DNA from: an uncultured Myxococcales bacterium
GTDB lineage: Bacteria > Myxococcota_A > UBA9042
DNA length: 64,000 nt
NCBI GenBank assembly: GCA_903842345.1
Contig: CAIMLR010000005.1
Coordinates: 62,001 to 126,000 of the forward strand
Direction: 5' to 3'
Positions within the stretch are counted from its first letter, which is position 1. Each line of letters begins with the position of its first letter. This document shows, one piece after another, positions 44,587 to 54,205 of the stretch. The notes beneath the pieces were generated by a model. That model searched no databases and was not told the origin of the DNA. It worked only from the letters and a program-made list of their open reading frames with translations. The translations under genes and the position numbers were made by a program.

Positions 44587-45681
44587 CTACCTCGATGGCG
44601 TACGGCCGCGCGCGCCATTTTCGCGAACGTTGGACCGGCGCCGACCATCGGTCGTGCGCTCGACCGCTTCTGGACGCGGACGTTGCGTCGGCGCTTTCTT
44701 CTTGGTCGGCGCGGCCGGTGGCTGCCAGTCATGCGACGGCTTGCCGGTCACGCGGCGCGCCTTGCGGCCTGGCACCTCCGGCGCTTCCACAATCGCCTCC
44801 GCCGGACCGCGCTGCGGGATGGCCTTGCGGGTCACACGCTTTTGCCCGCCAGTCTGGCCCTTGCGCCGCGGATCGGGCGGCAGTTCAAACGAACCGACGT
44901 GACCGCGCGACTGCAGCTGTTCCATCTCAGCCTCCGTCAGCGTGCGCCATTCGCCGAGCTTCAGACCACGCGTCGTCAGGCCAGCAAAAGCCGAGCGCCG
45001 CAGCCGCATGACCGGATGGCCAACGCGCTCCATGAGTCGCCGCACCTCGCGGTTGCGGCCTTCGACGAGCACCAGCCGCACCCAGGCGTTCTTGTCGGTC
45101 TGCGCGATCACCTCCGCGCTCTCCGCCCGCGCCGGACCATCTTCCAGCCGCACGCCGCGCCGCAGCTTGGCCAGCGTCTCCTCTGACGGCACCCCGCGCA
45201 CGCGCGCCTCGTACACGCGCTGCACGCTGTAGCGCGCGTGACCGAGCCGCTCGGCCAGATCGCCATCGGTCGTCAGCAGAATCACGCCTTCCGTATTGAA
45301 GTCGAGCCGACCGACGGTATGCAGCCCCAGGCCCTGCGGCACGAGCTTGTACACAAGCTGCCGGCCTTCCGGATCGCTCGTGGTGCACAGATAGCCAACC
45401 GGCTTGTTCAGCACGATGGCCATCCGGCCCTCTTTGCGCTTGAGCTTCTCGCCATCGACGGTCACGACCTGCTTGGTCGGATCGACGCGCGCGCCCATGT
45501 CCGTGATCAACTTGCCGTCGATCTCCACGCGACCTTGGGTAATCAGCTCCTCCGCAGCGCGTCGGGACAGCGCCGACGCATTGGCGAGGAATTTGTTGAG
45601 GCGCTCGCCCAGATCGGCAAGGTTCTTGCGTTTCGCGGGCCGCTTGGGCTTGGGCTTCAAAGGAATGTTGGGCGCGGACAT
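44587..45681 (-). CDS. rluB: RluB/RsuA-type rRNA pseudouridine synthase
   Basis: It converts a uridine of ribosomal RNA (23S U2605 for RluB) to pseudouridine. The 364-residue product has an N-terminal S4 RNA-binding domain (RLNKFLANASALSRRAAEEL) and the catalytic domain with Asp in GRLDFNTEGVILLT and the motif LVEGRNREVRRLME. The tail of about 110 residues is Lys/Arg/Pro-rich and probably disordered. ATG 45681 is preferred to an in-frame TTG at 45699. RluB and RsuA relatives are hard to separate without alignment. Confidence 0.9.
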   Translation of the reverse strand: MSAPNIPLKPKPKRPAKRKNLADLGERLNKFLANASALSRRAAEELITQGRVEIDGKLITDMGARVDPTKQVVTVDGEKLKRKEGRMAIVLNKPVGYLCTTSDPEGRQLVYKLVPQGLGLHTVGRLDFNTEGVILLTTDGDLAERLGHARYSVQRVYEARVRGVPSEETLAKLRRGVRLEDGPARAESAEVIAQTDKNAWVRLVLVEGRNREVRRLMERVGHPVMRLRRSAFAGLTTRGLKLGEWRTLTEAEMEQLQSRGHVGSFELPPDPRRKGQTGGQKRVTRKAIPQRGPAEAIVEAPEVPGRKARRVTGKPSHDWQPPAAPTKKKAPTQRPRPEAVERTTDGRRRSNVRENGARGRTPSR

Positions 45682-45720
45682 GGTCGTTCTCGGGTTCAAG
45701 GGAAGAAGCGGGGGAGTAGG

Positions 45721-47328
45721 CTAGCCAGCCTGCGATGTCAAGGATTTCCGCCGCCAGATGGCCGCCGCCAGCACACCGGCGGTCAGGAGCCACATGGGCG
45801 CATCGCCCCACAGGCGATACGGGCTTTCCAGCGCTTTGACTGGCACTTGCCAGCGGCGCACGGCCTCGACGTTCAGGTCCGTAGGTTCGTGCATTCTTCC
45901 CGCCGCGTCGACGTACACCGTCACGCCGGTCACCGTTGAACGCACCAAGGGCCGCCGCAGCTCAATCGGCCGCGCGGTCTGCACCATCAAGTGGTCGGTC
46001 GGCGCCGGATCGGGGCCAAACCAGATGTCATTGGTCAGATTGACAAGCACATCCGCGTCCGCGCCTTCTGCCCGCAGGAACGCCGGATACAGCGCCTCAT
46101 AGCAGATGTTGACGAGCAGCTTCACGCCCGCGACGTCCATCCGCCCGGAAAGCTCGCCGGGATCCATGTGCGAGACGCCCGGAATCGACTCCTTGAGCGC
46201 CGGGAACACCGACGTTCCGGGCAGGTACTCGCCAAACGGCAGCAGGATCTTTTTGTCGTAGTACTGCTGCGAGCCATCGGGACGGAACAGGATCGCGGAA
46301 TTGCGCGCCTCCTCGGTCCACAGCAGATCGGGCCGCCGCAGCGAGCCGGTCAGGAGCGGCCGCTGGATGACCCTCTCCAACTGCAGCACGCGCCACTTCA
46401 CGTCGCGCAGGACCTGCGGCGCCCGCGTCTTCTGCGCCGGCTTGCCCGGCTCCTTGTCGCCGACGGGATCCTCGACCCAGAAGAACGGCAGCGTCCCCTC
46501 CGGCCAAATCACGATGTCCACGTCCGTCATGTCCTCTGCGCGCGTCAACCGCTCCGGACGGGACAGCATCCCGAGGCGCTGCAGGCCTTCCGCCAGCTTC
46601 TCGTGGAGCGTCGCGTTGCCCTGCACCACGAGCGTTCGCAACGTCTTCTGCACCGGCGCCGCGTCGACCTGCGCGATCCGCAGCTGCCCGTAGCCCAGCC
46701 ACAGCGTCAAGATCACCGCAACGGGCGCCAGCGGCTGCAGGCGGAACGGCTTGCGGGCGAACGCTTGCGCCAACAGGCTCGTCACTGCCAGGCACACGAG
46801 CGAGACGCCCGGAATGCCGACGACATCCGCAACTTGGGTAAAGATCGGCACGCGGAAGAACGCGTTGCCCTGGTACCACGGAAAGAGGTAGGGAACGGCA
46901 AATTCGACGCTGGCCCAAATCGTGCCCACGGCGAGCGCGCGACCGGTGGCGCGCAGAACGGTCGTCGGCCCGGAAGGCACCAGGGACCGCACAAACCACA
47001 GCGCGAGGCCCTGATGAAGGCCCATCGCCGTCGCGTAAACGAGGTGAACAAGCAGCGCGAGGAGCCACGGGAAGCCGCTCATCGCCTGCATCGTGTGGAT
47101 GAGCCACCAATAGAAGACAAAATGCAGCAGCGACCCGGCGAGCCAGCCGGCCAGGAACGCCTGCTTGGACGACGGATTCAGCCGGGGCAGCCACAGGAGC
47201 AGTGGCAGCCAGGCGACGAACGCGAGGAACCACAGGTCAAAGGGCGGAAACGACAGCATCGCCAGGCACGCCGACGCCACGCCCGGCGCCCAGAAACGCC
47301 ACTGTACGGACGCGAGCTTGGCCATCAT
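45721..47328 (-). CDS. lnt: Apolipoprotein N-acyltransferase
   Basis: This inner-membrane enzyme adds the third acyl chain to the N-terminal Cys of lipoproteins. The 535-residue protein has an N-terminal multi-TM region and a periplasmic nitrilase-like domain with the Glu-Lys-Cys triad: Glu277 (IWPEGTLPFF), Lys359 (YDKKILLPFGEYLPG) and Cys409 (LLVNICYEALYP). A last TM lies near the C-terminus. It fits a genome with many lipoproteins. It heads a minus-strand cluster running to 39495. ATG 47328 and ATG 47325 are adjacent alternatives. Confidence 0.95.
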   Translation of the reverse strand: MMAKLASVQWRFWAPGVASACLAMLSFPPFDLWFLAFVAWLPLLLWLPRLNPSSKQAFLAGWLAGSLLHFVFYWWLIHTMQAMSGFPWLLALLVHLVYATAMGLHQGLALWFVRSLVPSGPTTVLRATGRALAVGTIWASVEFAVPYLFPWYQGNAFFRVPIFTQVADVVGIPGVSLVCLAVTSLLAQAFARKPFRLQPLAPVAVILTLWLGYGQLRIAQVDAAPVQKTLRTLVVQGNATLHEKLAEGLQRLGMLSRPERLTRAEDMTDVDIVIWPEGTLPFFWVEDPVGDKEPGKPAQKTRAPQVLRDVKWRVLQLERVIQRPLLTGSLRRPDLLWTEEARNSAILFRPDGSQQYYDKKILLPFGEYLPGTSVFPALKESIPGVSHMDPGELSGRMDVAGVKLLVNICYEALYPAFLRAEGADADVLVNLTNDIWFGPDPAPTDHLMVQTARPIELRRPLVRSTVTGVTVYVDAAGRMHEPTDLNVEAVRRWQVPVKALESPYRLWGDAPMWLLTAGVLAAAIWRRKSLTSQAG

Positions 47329-47355
47329 CGCAGCCTCATGCTAGGGTTGGCGGCT

Positions 47356-48015
47356 GTGAAGCGCATTTTCCTGTTTACCGAACTCGCCCAGACCTCGCCG
47401 ATGCGCGCCGCGCTCGCGCCGCTTGGCCATGAGGTGACGGTTCGCGGCTTCCACGGCGCCTGGTTTGATTGTCCAATTGCCATGCCGCCCGACCTCGTCA
47501 TCATCGAACCCGCACCGTTGCGCAGCGTCACCAGTTTGGGACCTGCCTTGGCGAGCCATCCCGTGCTCGCCGCGGTGCCGTGGCTGCTGGTGCTGGATCC
47601 TGAGCGCTGCCACGTTGCAGCGCAACTATCCTGCCACGACTTTGTGCTCCGCGGCTTCCCGCGCGAAGAAGCGGCCGCGCGTATCGAGCGCGCTTTGCGG
47701 CATCGGCCAGAGCGCGAGTCCCTGCTGCGTTCGGGGCAACTGACGATCGACCTGCGCGGACGACAAGCCGTGGTGCGCGGGGTCGCGATGCCGACGACGC
47801 CACAGGAATTCGCCTTGCTGCGGCACCTGGTCCAGAACACCGGGCGGGCCTTCACGCGGGAGGCCCTGCTCGACGCCGTTTGGGGGCGCGACTATGCCGG
47901 TGGGCCGCGCACGGTGGACATCCACGTGCGGCGTTTGCGGGTGCATTTGGGGCAGATTGCCGCGAGCCTGATGACGGTTCACGGAGTCGGCTACAAGTGG
48001 CAGACGCCGGAATAG
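47356..48015 (+). CDS. Atypical OmpR/PhoB-type response regulator (Glu for Asp)
   Basis: About 219 residues from GTG 47356 (TAGGG upstream; ATG 47338 is an alternative). The N-terminal half (about 1-118) has a receiver-like layout but lacks the acidic pair after strand 1 (RIFLFTEL). The expected phospho-Asp after strand 3 is Glu51 (DLVIIEPAP), and the switch Lys is Arg (DFVLRGFP). The C-terminal half (about 128-216) is a clear winged helix: PTTPQEFALLRHLVQNTGRA, AVWGRDY, TVDIHVRRLR, HGVGYKW. It probably binds DNA without phosphorylation by a kinase; no histidine kinase is adjacent. It diverges from lnt with 27 bases between starts. Confidence 0.87.
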   Translation: MKRIFLFTELAQTSPMRAALAPLGHEVTVRGFHGAWFDCPIAMPPDLVIIEPAPLRSVTSLGPALASHPVLAAVPWLLVLDPERCHVAAQLSCHDFVLRGFPREEAAARIERALRHRPERESLLRSGQLTIDLRGRQAVVRGVAMPTTPQEFALLRHLVQNTGRAFTREALLDAVWGRDYAGGPRTVDIHVRRLRVHLGQIAASLMTVHGVGYKWQTPE

Positions 48016-48123
48016 CAGCCCCGGCAGGCCGGCAAATCAGAGCCGACGGTGCGGGCTGAAAGGCGGCCGCACCAGCCGCGGCGCCCGGGCGCGAACGCCA
48101 CGGGGCCGCAGAACCAGCTTGAA

Positions 48124-48474
48124 CTACACGAACTCGATGATCGAGATGTGGGCGGCATCGCCCGAGCGCTGACCGAGCTTCAGGGTGCGCGTATAGCCAC
48201 CCGGACGGGCCGCGTACTTCTTGCCCAGCTCGTTGAAGAGCTTGGCAACCAGGCCGTTGTCACGCAGCTTGGCGAAGGCCAGACGGCGACGGTGCACCGA
48301 ATCTTCCTTGCCCAACGTGATCAGCGGCTCGATCCACGCGCGCAGCTCTTTGGCCTTCGCGTCGGTCGTCGTGATGCGCTCGTGCTCGATGAGCGACTTG
48401 CACAGGTTCAACAGCATCGAGCGGCGGTGCGACGTTTCACGGCTCAGACGATTTCCACTTTTCTTGTGACGCAT
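48124..48474 (-). CDS. rplQ: 50S ribosomal protein L17
   Basis: The 116-residue product has the L17 start [19 protein letters not shown] and the conserved [18 protein letters not shown]. It sits near the polypeptide exit tunnel. ATG 48474 follows GAGGAAG. It is the last gene of the alpha operon, 85 bases after rpoA, and converges with the response-regulator gene. No clear terminator with a T run was found after it. Confidence 0.97.
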   Translation of the reverse strand: MRHKKSGNRLSRETSHRRSMLLNLCKSLIEHERITTTDAKAKELRAWIEPLITLGKEDSVHRRRLAFAKLRDNGLVAKLFNELGKKYAARPGGYTRTLKLGQRSGDAAHISIIEFV

Positions 48475-48559
48475 AACTTCCTCACGCTCGCTAGTTCTCA
48501 GAACCGATTGCAAACACTACAGCAGCTCGCCAGCACAGTCGGCCGGCGCGCAGCAAACC

Positions 48560-49666
48560 TTACGCCGCGGGCGGGCCCTTCTCCGGGTCAAACCCTTCGA
48601 TGTGCATGCCGAGGCCGAGGCCCATCTCCGTCAGGATATCTTTGATTTCCTTCAGGGACTTGCGGCCAAAGTTCTTGGTCTTCAGCATTTCCGCTTCCGA
48701 CTTCTGCACGAGCTCGCCCAGGTAACGCAGGTTGGCGTTCTGCAGGCAGTTCGCCGACCGCACCGACAACTCCAGGGAGTCGATCGTGCGCCACAGGTTC
48801 TCGTTGAGCGGCTCCGACGTCAGCGACGGCGTCGAACCACCGCTTGTCGTGGCGCCTTCGAACTCGTCTTCGCTCTCTTCGTCTTCGAAGCCAACGAACA
48901 CGCGCAGCTGCTCGCGGATGATCTTGGCGGCAACGCTGACAGCCGCTTCCGGGTCAATCGCGCCGTTGGTCCACACTTCCAGGGTCAGCTTGTCGTAGTC
49001 CGTGCGCTGTTCAACGCGGGCGTTGGTGACGCGGAAGTTGACGCGGCGAACCGGCGCGAAGATCGCGTCGATGGGCAGCAAGTCAACCGGCGAATCTTCG
49101 CCGCCGTCGCGCGTCGCCGGCACGTAGCCAACGCCGTCTTTGACGGTCAATTCCATTTCAACGCGGCCACCCGGCTCGATCGTCATCAGGTGCAGATCCG
49201 GATTCAGGACCTGCACGCCGGCGGGAACCTGCAGCTGGCCCGCGGTCACTTTGACCGGACCGCCACCAACCGGCGCTTCCGCGACGAGGTGGATGAACTC
49301 CGCTTCGTCGGAGTCCATGGTCAGGTTGACTTCTTTCAGGTTCAGGACGATTTCCGCCACGTCTTCAACAACGTCCGGAAGCGCCTGGAATTCGTGCAGC
49401 GCGGACTGCATCTGCTCGACCATCTTGCGCTGGGTCTTGCCCTTGCCGCCGTCGTCTTCACGCACCACGCGACCGAGGGCCGCCATCCGCACGCCCGTAA
49501 TGGCCGCGCCGCGAATCGAGGAAAGCAGCACGCGGCGGAGCGAGTTGCCCAGCGTCGTGCCGTAACCGCGCTCAAGCGGCTCAACCGAGAACTTGCCGTA
49601 GGTCTCCGTCAGCTCGACGACTTCCAGGGCCTTGGGACGAATCAGATTTTTCCAGTGACGCTGCAT
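48560..49666 (-). CDS. rpoA: RNA polymerase α subunit
   Basis: The 368-residue subunit dimerises to seed RNA polymerase assembly. The N-domain has [18 protein letters not shown]. The C-terminal domain ([20 protein letters not shown], then [12 protein letters not shown]) binds UP elements and activators. Oddly, about 24 extra residues, mostly charged (around [17 protein letters not shown]), lie between ITGVR and [15 protein letters not shown], where typical α subunits have only 'IDG'. The linker ([12 protein letters not shown]) is acidic. Confidence 0.97.
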   Translation of the reverse strand: MQRHWKNLIRPKALEVVELTETYGKFSVEPLERGYGTTLGNSLRRVLLSSIRGAAITGVRMAALGRVVREDDGGKGKTQRKMVEQMQSALHEFQALPDVVEDVAEIVLNLKEVNLTMDSDEAEFIHLVAEAPVGGGPVKVTAGQLQVPAGVQVLNPDLHLMTIEPGGRVEMELTVKDGVGYVPATRDGGEDSPVDLLPIDAIFAPVRRVNFRVTNARVEQRTDYDKLTLEVWTNGAIDPEAAVSVAAKIIREQLRVFVGFEDEESEDEFEGATTSGGSTPSLTSEPLNENLWRTIDSLELSVRSANCLQNANLRYLGELVQKSEAEMLKTKNFGRKSLKEIKDILTEMGLGLGMHIEGFDPEKGPPAA

Positions 49667-49783
49667 AATGTGTTCTCCACTCGCCCGGACCGGCTACGCA
49701 CAGACATCCGGGAGTTGTGATGGGTGCGACGGGTGCCGCACGCGATCCGCGCCCGACTGGCGACGGCTCGTTCTGACGAACGC

Positions 49784-50413
49784 TTACTTCGAGTACAACT
49801 CGACGATGAGGCGCTCTTCGATCGGCATGGTGATGTCCGAGCGGCTCGGCAGCGTGCTGACCGTGCCCTTCATCGCCTTCTTGTCCAGAACCAGCCAAGC
49901 GGGGACGCCACGGCGATCCACGGCTTCCAGCGCTTCCACAACGCGGGCCACTTCTTTGGTCGCGGTCTTCACTTCGACCGTATCGCCCGGCTTGACGATG
50001 AGCGACGGAATGTCGCACTTCTTGCCGTTGACGAGCAGGTGACCGTGCGCAACCAGGATGCGGGCTTCCGAGCGGCTCGCCGCGAAACCGAGGCGGTACG
50101 CGACGTTGTCAAGCCGACGCTCAAGGAACGCCAGCAGGTTCTCACCCGTGACGCCGGCCTTGCGGGACGCCATGTCGTAGTAGCCGCGGAACTGCTTCTC
50201 CACGAGACCGTAGATGCGCTTCACTTTCTGCTTCTCGCGGAGCTGGCGACCGTATTCGGACACCTTGCCCTTGCGCGCCTGGCCGTGCTGGCCCGGGATG
50301 TACGCGCGGCGATCGATCGCGCACTTTTCGGTGTAGCAGCGCTCGCCCTTCAAGAAGAGCTTCAAGCCTTCACGGCGGCAGAGACGGCAAACGGGACCAA
50401 TGTAACGGGCCAT
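49784..50413 (-). CDS. rpsD: 30S ribosomal protein S4
   Basis: The 209-residue primary 16S binder has the start [20 protein letters not shown] and an S4 RNA-binding domain ([19 protein letters not shown]). Cys9, Cys12, Cys26 and Cys31 make it the zinc-binding (C+) version. ATG 50413 follows GAGGAA; the longer open frame upstream is not used. In many bacteria S4 represses the alpha operon. Confidence 0.97.
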   Translation of the reverse strand: MARYIGPVCRLCRREGLKLFLKGERCYTEKCAIDRRAYIPGQHGQARKGKVSEYGRQLREKQKVKRIYGLVEKQFRGYYDMASRKAGVTGENLLAFLERRLDNVAYRLGFAASRSEARILVAHGHLLVNGKKCDIPSLIVKPGDTVEVKTATKEVARVVEALEAVDRRGVPAWLVLDKKAMKGTVSTLPSRSDITMPIEERLIVELYSK

Positions 50414-50492
50414 GATTTCCTCAGAGACGGGTACGTACGGTAGAAAACTCGCAAAGTCGCAGCTGCTGCTGCGCAACTAGAACCGACGCGAA

Positions 50493-50897
50493 CTAGACGC
50501 GGCGGCGCTTGGGCGGACGGCAGCCATTGTGCGGAATCGGCGTGACGTCACGAATCGTCGTGACGCGGAAGCCAGCATTGCCAAGCGCGCGGAGAGCGGC
50601 TTCACGGCCAGTGCCCGGACCTTTGACCAGCACGGACACGGTCTTGACGCCGTGTTCCTGGGCGCGACGCGCCGCATCTTCAGCAGCCATCTGCGCCGCG
50701 AACGGCGTAGACTTGCGCGAGCCCTTGAAGCCGCGACGACCGCAGGTCGACCACGACAACACGTTGCCGGACACGTCGGTGACGGTGACCATCGTGTTGT
50801 TGAACGTCGACACGATGTGCACAACGCCCGACTGGATGTTCTTCTTGATGCGCTTCTTGACGCGGGCGGCGGCGGGCTTGGACTGCTGGGTAGCCAT
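50493..50897 (-). CDS. rpsK: 30S ribosomal protein S11
   Basis: The 134-residue platform protein has [32 protein letters not shown] and the C-terminal [14 protein letters not shown], whose Asn-Gly is the known isoaspartate site. It lies between rpsM and rpsD as usual in the alpha operon. Confidence 0.98.
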   Translation of the reverse strand: MATQQSKPAAARVKKRIKKNIQSGVVHIVSTFNNTMVTVTDVSGNVLSWSTCGRRGFKGSRKSTPFAAQMAAEDAARRAQEHGVKTVSVLVKGPGTGREAALRALGNAGFRVTTIRDVTPIPHNGCRPPKRRRV

Positions 50898-50957
50898 GCT
50901 GAAAATCCTTGGTGATAGCCAATACTTGCTTGGGAACGGGCTCTACGCGAGCCGTTT

Positions 50958-51323
50958 CTACTTCTTCTTGATCGCCGTGCGACGCGGGCCCTTACGGGTG
51001 CGGGCATTGGTGTGCGTGCGCTGACCGCGGCAGGGGAGACCCTTGCGGTGACGCAGACCACGGTAGCAACCAAGGTCCATCAGGCGCTTGATGTCCATCG
51101 CCACCTGACGACGCAGATCGCCTTCCACCTTGTACTGGTTTTCCAGAACTTCGCGGATGCGAACGATGTCGGTCTCGGTGAGCTCGTCGCTCTTTTTGCC
51201 AAGCGGAATACCCGCCTTCTGGCAGACATCAACCGCAACGTGCGGGCCGATGCCGTAGATCGACTGAAGGGCGATTTCCATCCGCTTGTTGCGGGGCAGG
51301 TCTACGCCAGCGATACGGGCCAT
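50958..51323 (-). CDS. rpsM: 30S ribosomal protein S13
   Basis: The 121-residue head protein contacts the P-site tRNA and intersubunit bridges. [32 protein letters not shown] and the C-terminal [17 protein letters not shown] are diagnostic. It is preceded by rpmJ at 42 bases. Confidence 0.98.
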   Translation of the reverse strand: MARIAGVDLPRNKRMEIALQSIYGIGPHVAVDVCQKAGIPLGKKSDELTETDIVRIREVLENQYKVEGDLRRQVAMDIKRLMDLGCYRGLRHRKGLPCRGQRTHTNARTRKGPRRTAIKKK

Positions 51324-51365
51324 GATGAACTCCTGAGGGACAAGAACGTGAACAAGCCGGGCGGA

Positions 51366-51479
51366 TTAGCCCTGACGCTGTTTGTGTTTCGGGTTGGCGC
51401 AGATGACACGCACAATGCCGCGGCGCTTGATGACGCTGCACTGGTCGCAAATCGGTTTGACGGAGGCTCGCACTTTCAT
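51366..51479 (-). CDS. rpmJ: 50S ribosomal protein L36
   Basis: This 37-residue protein starts [14 protein letters not shown] and ends [11 protein letters not shown] before TAA at 51366-51368. Cys11, Cys14, Cys27 and His32 form the zinc ribbon of the C+ type, which other bacteria often pair with a zinc-free paralogue. It sits between infA and rpsM, its canonical place. A 215-base spacer separates it from infA and holds a 6-bp inverted repeat (51568-51573 with 51581-51586). Confidence 0.97.
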   Translation of the reverse strand: MKVRASVKPICDQCSVIKRRGIVRVICANPKHKQRQG

Positions 51480-51694
51480 CGGTTCCTCGTGCAGGGCCGC
51501 AAGGCGCCCTGGCTAACATCTCGGTCTCAATCCGGCCCGTCATGCGATGGACCGTTTCTTCCGTAACTTCCGGCTGTTCACCGGAAACTTCTTGTCCCTC
51601 ATTGCAACCAAGGTCGCTCCGGGGGCCGTAAGTTTACACCAACAATTCACAGAACGCCACCCGTATTGCGACGTTCACCGCCTCGCGGCGGCAA

Positions 51695-51913
51695 TTATTT
51701 GGCGCGGTAGGTAATCCGGCCGCGCGTCAGGTCATACGGACTCAGCGCCACCTTCACCCGATCACCGGGCAGGATCCGGATGAAGTGCATGCGCATCTTA
51801 CCGGAAACGTGGGCCAAAACCTTGTGACCGTTGTCCAGCTGAACACGAAACATCGCATTCGGCAGCGGCTCCAGCACGGTGCCTTCGACTTCGATCGCGT
51901 CGTCTTTCGACAT
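51695..51913 (-). CDS. infA: Translation initiation factor IF-1
   Basis: The 72-residue OB-fold factor occupies the ribosomal A site during initiation. [39 protein letters not shown] and the C-terminal [12 protein letters not shown] are the family pattern. It follows adk at 100 bases; the map gene often found between them is absent. Confidence 0.98.
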   Translation of the reverse strand: MSKDDAIEVEGTVLEPLPNAMFRVQLDNGHKVLAHVSGKMRMHFIRILPGDRVKVALSPYDLTRGRITYRAK

Positions 51914-52013
51914 CCAGGCCCCTTGTTCTCGTGAACCCCGTAAGGTCCTCGTGACTCCGTCCGCAATCCGCGAGCACCACGCCCCGGATCCGACTAAAAA
52001 TCTTGACTATCCG

Positions 52014-52730
52014 CTAACTTACCGCATTCGCGGCAGGAGATTCTACGTCTGCGATCGCCCCACGGGACCGCAATGTGCTGACGACTTGCGCCAACACCTG
52101 GGAGGGCGCCTGCGCGCCATCGATCGTCACCAGACAGGTTTCATAGCGACCGACCAACGGGCCAGTCTGCCGATGAAACGCATCCAGGCGCTTGCGAATC
52201 GCGTCTTCCTGATCGTCCGAGCGGTGAACCAGCGCGGTACCACAGCGATCGCAGATGCCGTCAACTTTGGGCGGCGCGAAGTGAATGTGGAACGGACTAC
52301 CGCAGCCAGGGCACGTGCGCCGACCGCAGAGGCGATCGACGAGCACGCTGTCGTCCACTTCCAGATACACAACGAGGTCCGGGCCCAGCTGGCCGGCATC
52401 GAGCGCGTCAGCCTGAGGCAGCGTGCGCGGAAAACCGTCCAACAGGAAGCGCACGATGCCCGTCGGGCCCTTGCAATCTGGCTGCTGCACACGGTCGGCG
52501 ATGAGGCCCACCATCAGCTCGTCAGGCACCAGCGCGCCCGCGTCCATGAAGCTCTCGGCTTGCACGCCCAGCGGGCTGCCGGCCACGACCGCCGCGCGCA
52601 GCATGTCGCCAGTCGAGAGGTGCGAGAGTCCGAACAGATCGACCAGCGCTTTGGCGACCGTGCCCTTGCCTGCGCCAGGCGCACCCAAGAGGATGATCCG
52701 ATTCGCGGGCTGAGGTTTCACTGGACTCAA
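52014..52730 (-). CDS. adk: Adenylate kinase
   Basis: It interconverts ATP + AMP and 2 ADP. The P-loop is LLGAPGAGKGT, the AMP site is STGDMLRAAV and LLDGFPRTLPQADAL, and the LID carries a Cys4 zinc site (CPGCGSPFHI ... CDRCG), a feature of Gram-positive and some deltaproteobacterial enzymes. The start is uncertain. TTG 52730 has GGAG 7 bases upstream (238 residues). GTG 52721 and GTG 52757 are alternatives, the latter without a ribosome site. It follows secY within 35 bases. Confidence 0.94.
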   Translation of the reverse strand: MSPVKPQPANRIILLGAPGAGKGTVAKALVDLFGLSHLSTGDMLRAAVVAGSPLGVQAESFMDAGALVPDELMVGLIADRVQQPDCKGPTGIVRFLLDGFPRTLPQADALDAGQLGPDLVVYLEVDDSVLVDRLCGRRTCPGCGSPFHIHFAPPKVDGICDRCGTALVHRSDDQEDAIRKRLDAFHRQTGPLVGRYETCLVTIDGAQAPSQVLAQVVSTLRSRGAIADVESPAANAVS

Positions 52731-52765
52731 GGCATCACTCCGGTCGAACTGGCGCACGTCAGCAG

Positions 52766-54094
52766 TTATTGGTCGTTCATGTTGCGGCCACGCACGCGCG
52801 GGCCACCTTCGCCGCCAAATCCCTCGTAAGAACGAGTGATCAGGTGGCTTTCAATCTGCGCGGCCGTATCCATGGCCACGCCGACAACAATCAGGAGCGA
52901 CGTACCGCCAAAGAAGAAAGGCACGTTGAAGGTGTTGGTCAAGAACGTCGGGAGAACGCAGACCGAGGCGATGTAGATGGCGCCGCCGAACGTGATGCGG
53001 GAAAGCACCGTGTCGATGTAGACCGCCGTGTCGCGACCAGCGCGCACGCCAGGAACGGCGCCGCCGCCCTTCTTCAGGTTATCCGCCACTTCAACCGCGT
53101 TGAAGGTCACGGCCGTGTAGAAGTAGCAGAAGAAGACGATGAGCGAGACGTAGACCGTGTTGTACAGCAGGTGACCCGGCACCAAGAGGTTGGCGAAGCT
53201 CGCCAGACCGGTGGAACCTGGCAGCCACTTGTAGCCAGCCAGCGTCGCCGGGAAAATGAGGATGGACGAGGCGAAAATCGGCGGAATCACGCCCGCGGAG
53301 TTCACCTTGAGCGGCAACCAGCTGTTCTGCGCCTGGAACATCTGCTGGCCAACGACGCGCTTGGCGTACTGGACCGGAATGCGGCGCTGCGCACGTTCAA
53401 AGTAGACGATGGCGCCGATGACCGCGAGGACCACGAGACCGACCGTAATCAGGCCAACCGCGCTGATCTGGCCGTTCTTGGCGAGCGACCAGGTCTGGCT
53501 GATCGCGTTGGGCAAGCCCGCCACGATGCCGGCGTAGATGATGAGCGACATACCGTTGCCGATACCGCGCTCCGTGATCTGCTCGCCGAGCCACATGATG
53601 AAGACGGTGCCGGTCGTGAGCGCCAACACGCAGAGGAGACGGAAGCCGACGCCGCTGCTGAGGCCCGCGCCGCCGGTCGCCACCATGTTGTTGGCTTCCA
53701 GCTGACCGGCGATCAGCCAGCCCTGGACGAGCGAAATCAGGACGGTGCCGTAGCGCGTGTACTGATTGATCTTCCGCCGACCCTGCTCGCCCTCTTTGTT
53801 CAGGCGATCAATCGTCGGTACAAGCACGGTCAGCAGCTGCAAAATGATGCTGGACGTGATGTACGGCATGATGCCGAGCGCGAAGATGGAGCTCTGCTTG
53901 AGCGCGCCACCTGAGAACATGTCGAGCATGCCCAGGAAGCCGCCGCCGTCAAAGTCCGCGGCCATCGCGTGACGATCCACGCCCGGAACCGGGACGAAGA
54001 CGCCAACGCGGTAGACAGCCAGCATCGCCAGCGAGAACAGCAAGCGGTTCTTCAGTTCCGGAATCTTGCCGATGTTCGAAAGAGCGTTCGCCAC
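52766..54094 (-). CDS. secY: Protein translocase subunit SecY
   Basis: The 442-residue, ten-TM channel of the Sec translocon starts [20 protein letters not shown] and has [17 protein letters not shown], the plug region [18 protein letters not shown], and cytoplasmic loop strings [10 protein letters not shown] and [17 protein letters not shown]. It follows rplO in the spc order. Confidence 0.98.
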   Translation of the reverse strand: MANALSNIGKIPELKNRLLFSLAMLAVYRVGVFVPVPGVDRHAMAADFDGGGFLGMLDMFSGGALKQSSIFALGIMPYITSSIILQLLTVLVPTIDRLNKEGEQGRRKINQYTRYGTVLISLVQGWLIAGQLEANNMVATGGAGLSSGVGFRLLCVLALTTGTVFIMWLGEQITERGIGNGMSLIIYAGIVAGLPNAISQTWSLAKNGQISAVGLITVGLVVLAVIGAIVYFERAQRRIPVQYAKRVVGQQMFQAQNSWLPLKVNSAGVIPPIFASSILIFPATLAGYKWLPGSTGLASFANLLVPGHLLYNTVYVSLIVFFCYFYTAVTFNAVEVADNLKKGGGAVPGVRAGRDTAVYIDTVLSRITFGGAIYIASVCVLPTFLTNTFNVPFFFGGTSLLIVVGVAMDTAAQIESHLITRSYEGFGGEGGPRVRGRNMNDQ

Positions 54095-54205
54095 GTTATC
54101 CCCTTGGCTCGAAGCCCGTCCCCTTGGCCGTAAACCGTGTCCTCTGGGCGTACGGCAAGCGGCAGAAAGCGCCGCTGCCTCGCACGAAAGTCCCGATGAG
54201 CCAGT

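Noticed and set aside
48081-48092. Palindrome GCGCCCGGGCGC considered as a terminator for rplQ
   Set aside because: Its length is only 12 bp with no loop spacing and no T run on either side. In this GC-rich DNA it may be chance.
51480-51694. Promoter or small RNA in the infA-rpmJ spacer
   Set aside because: Only a 6-bp inverted repeat was seen, and no convincing -35/-10 pair at normal spacing. Not enough to call.
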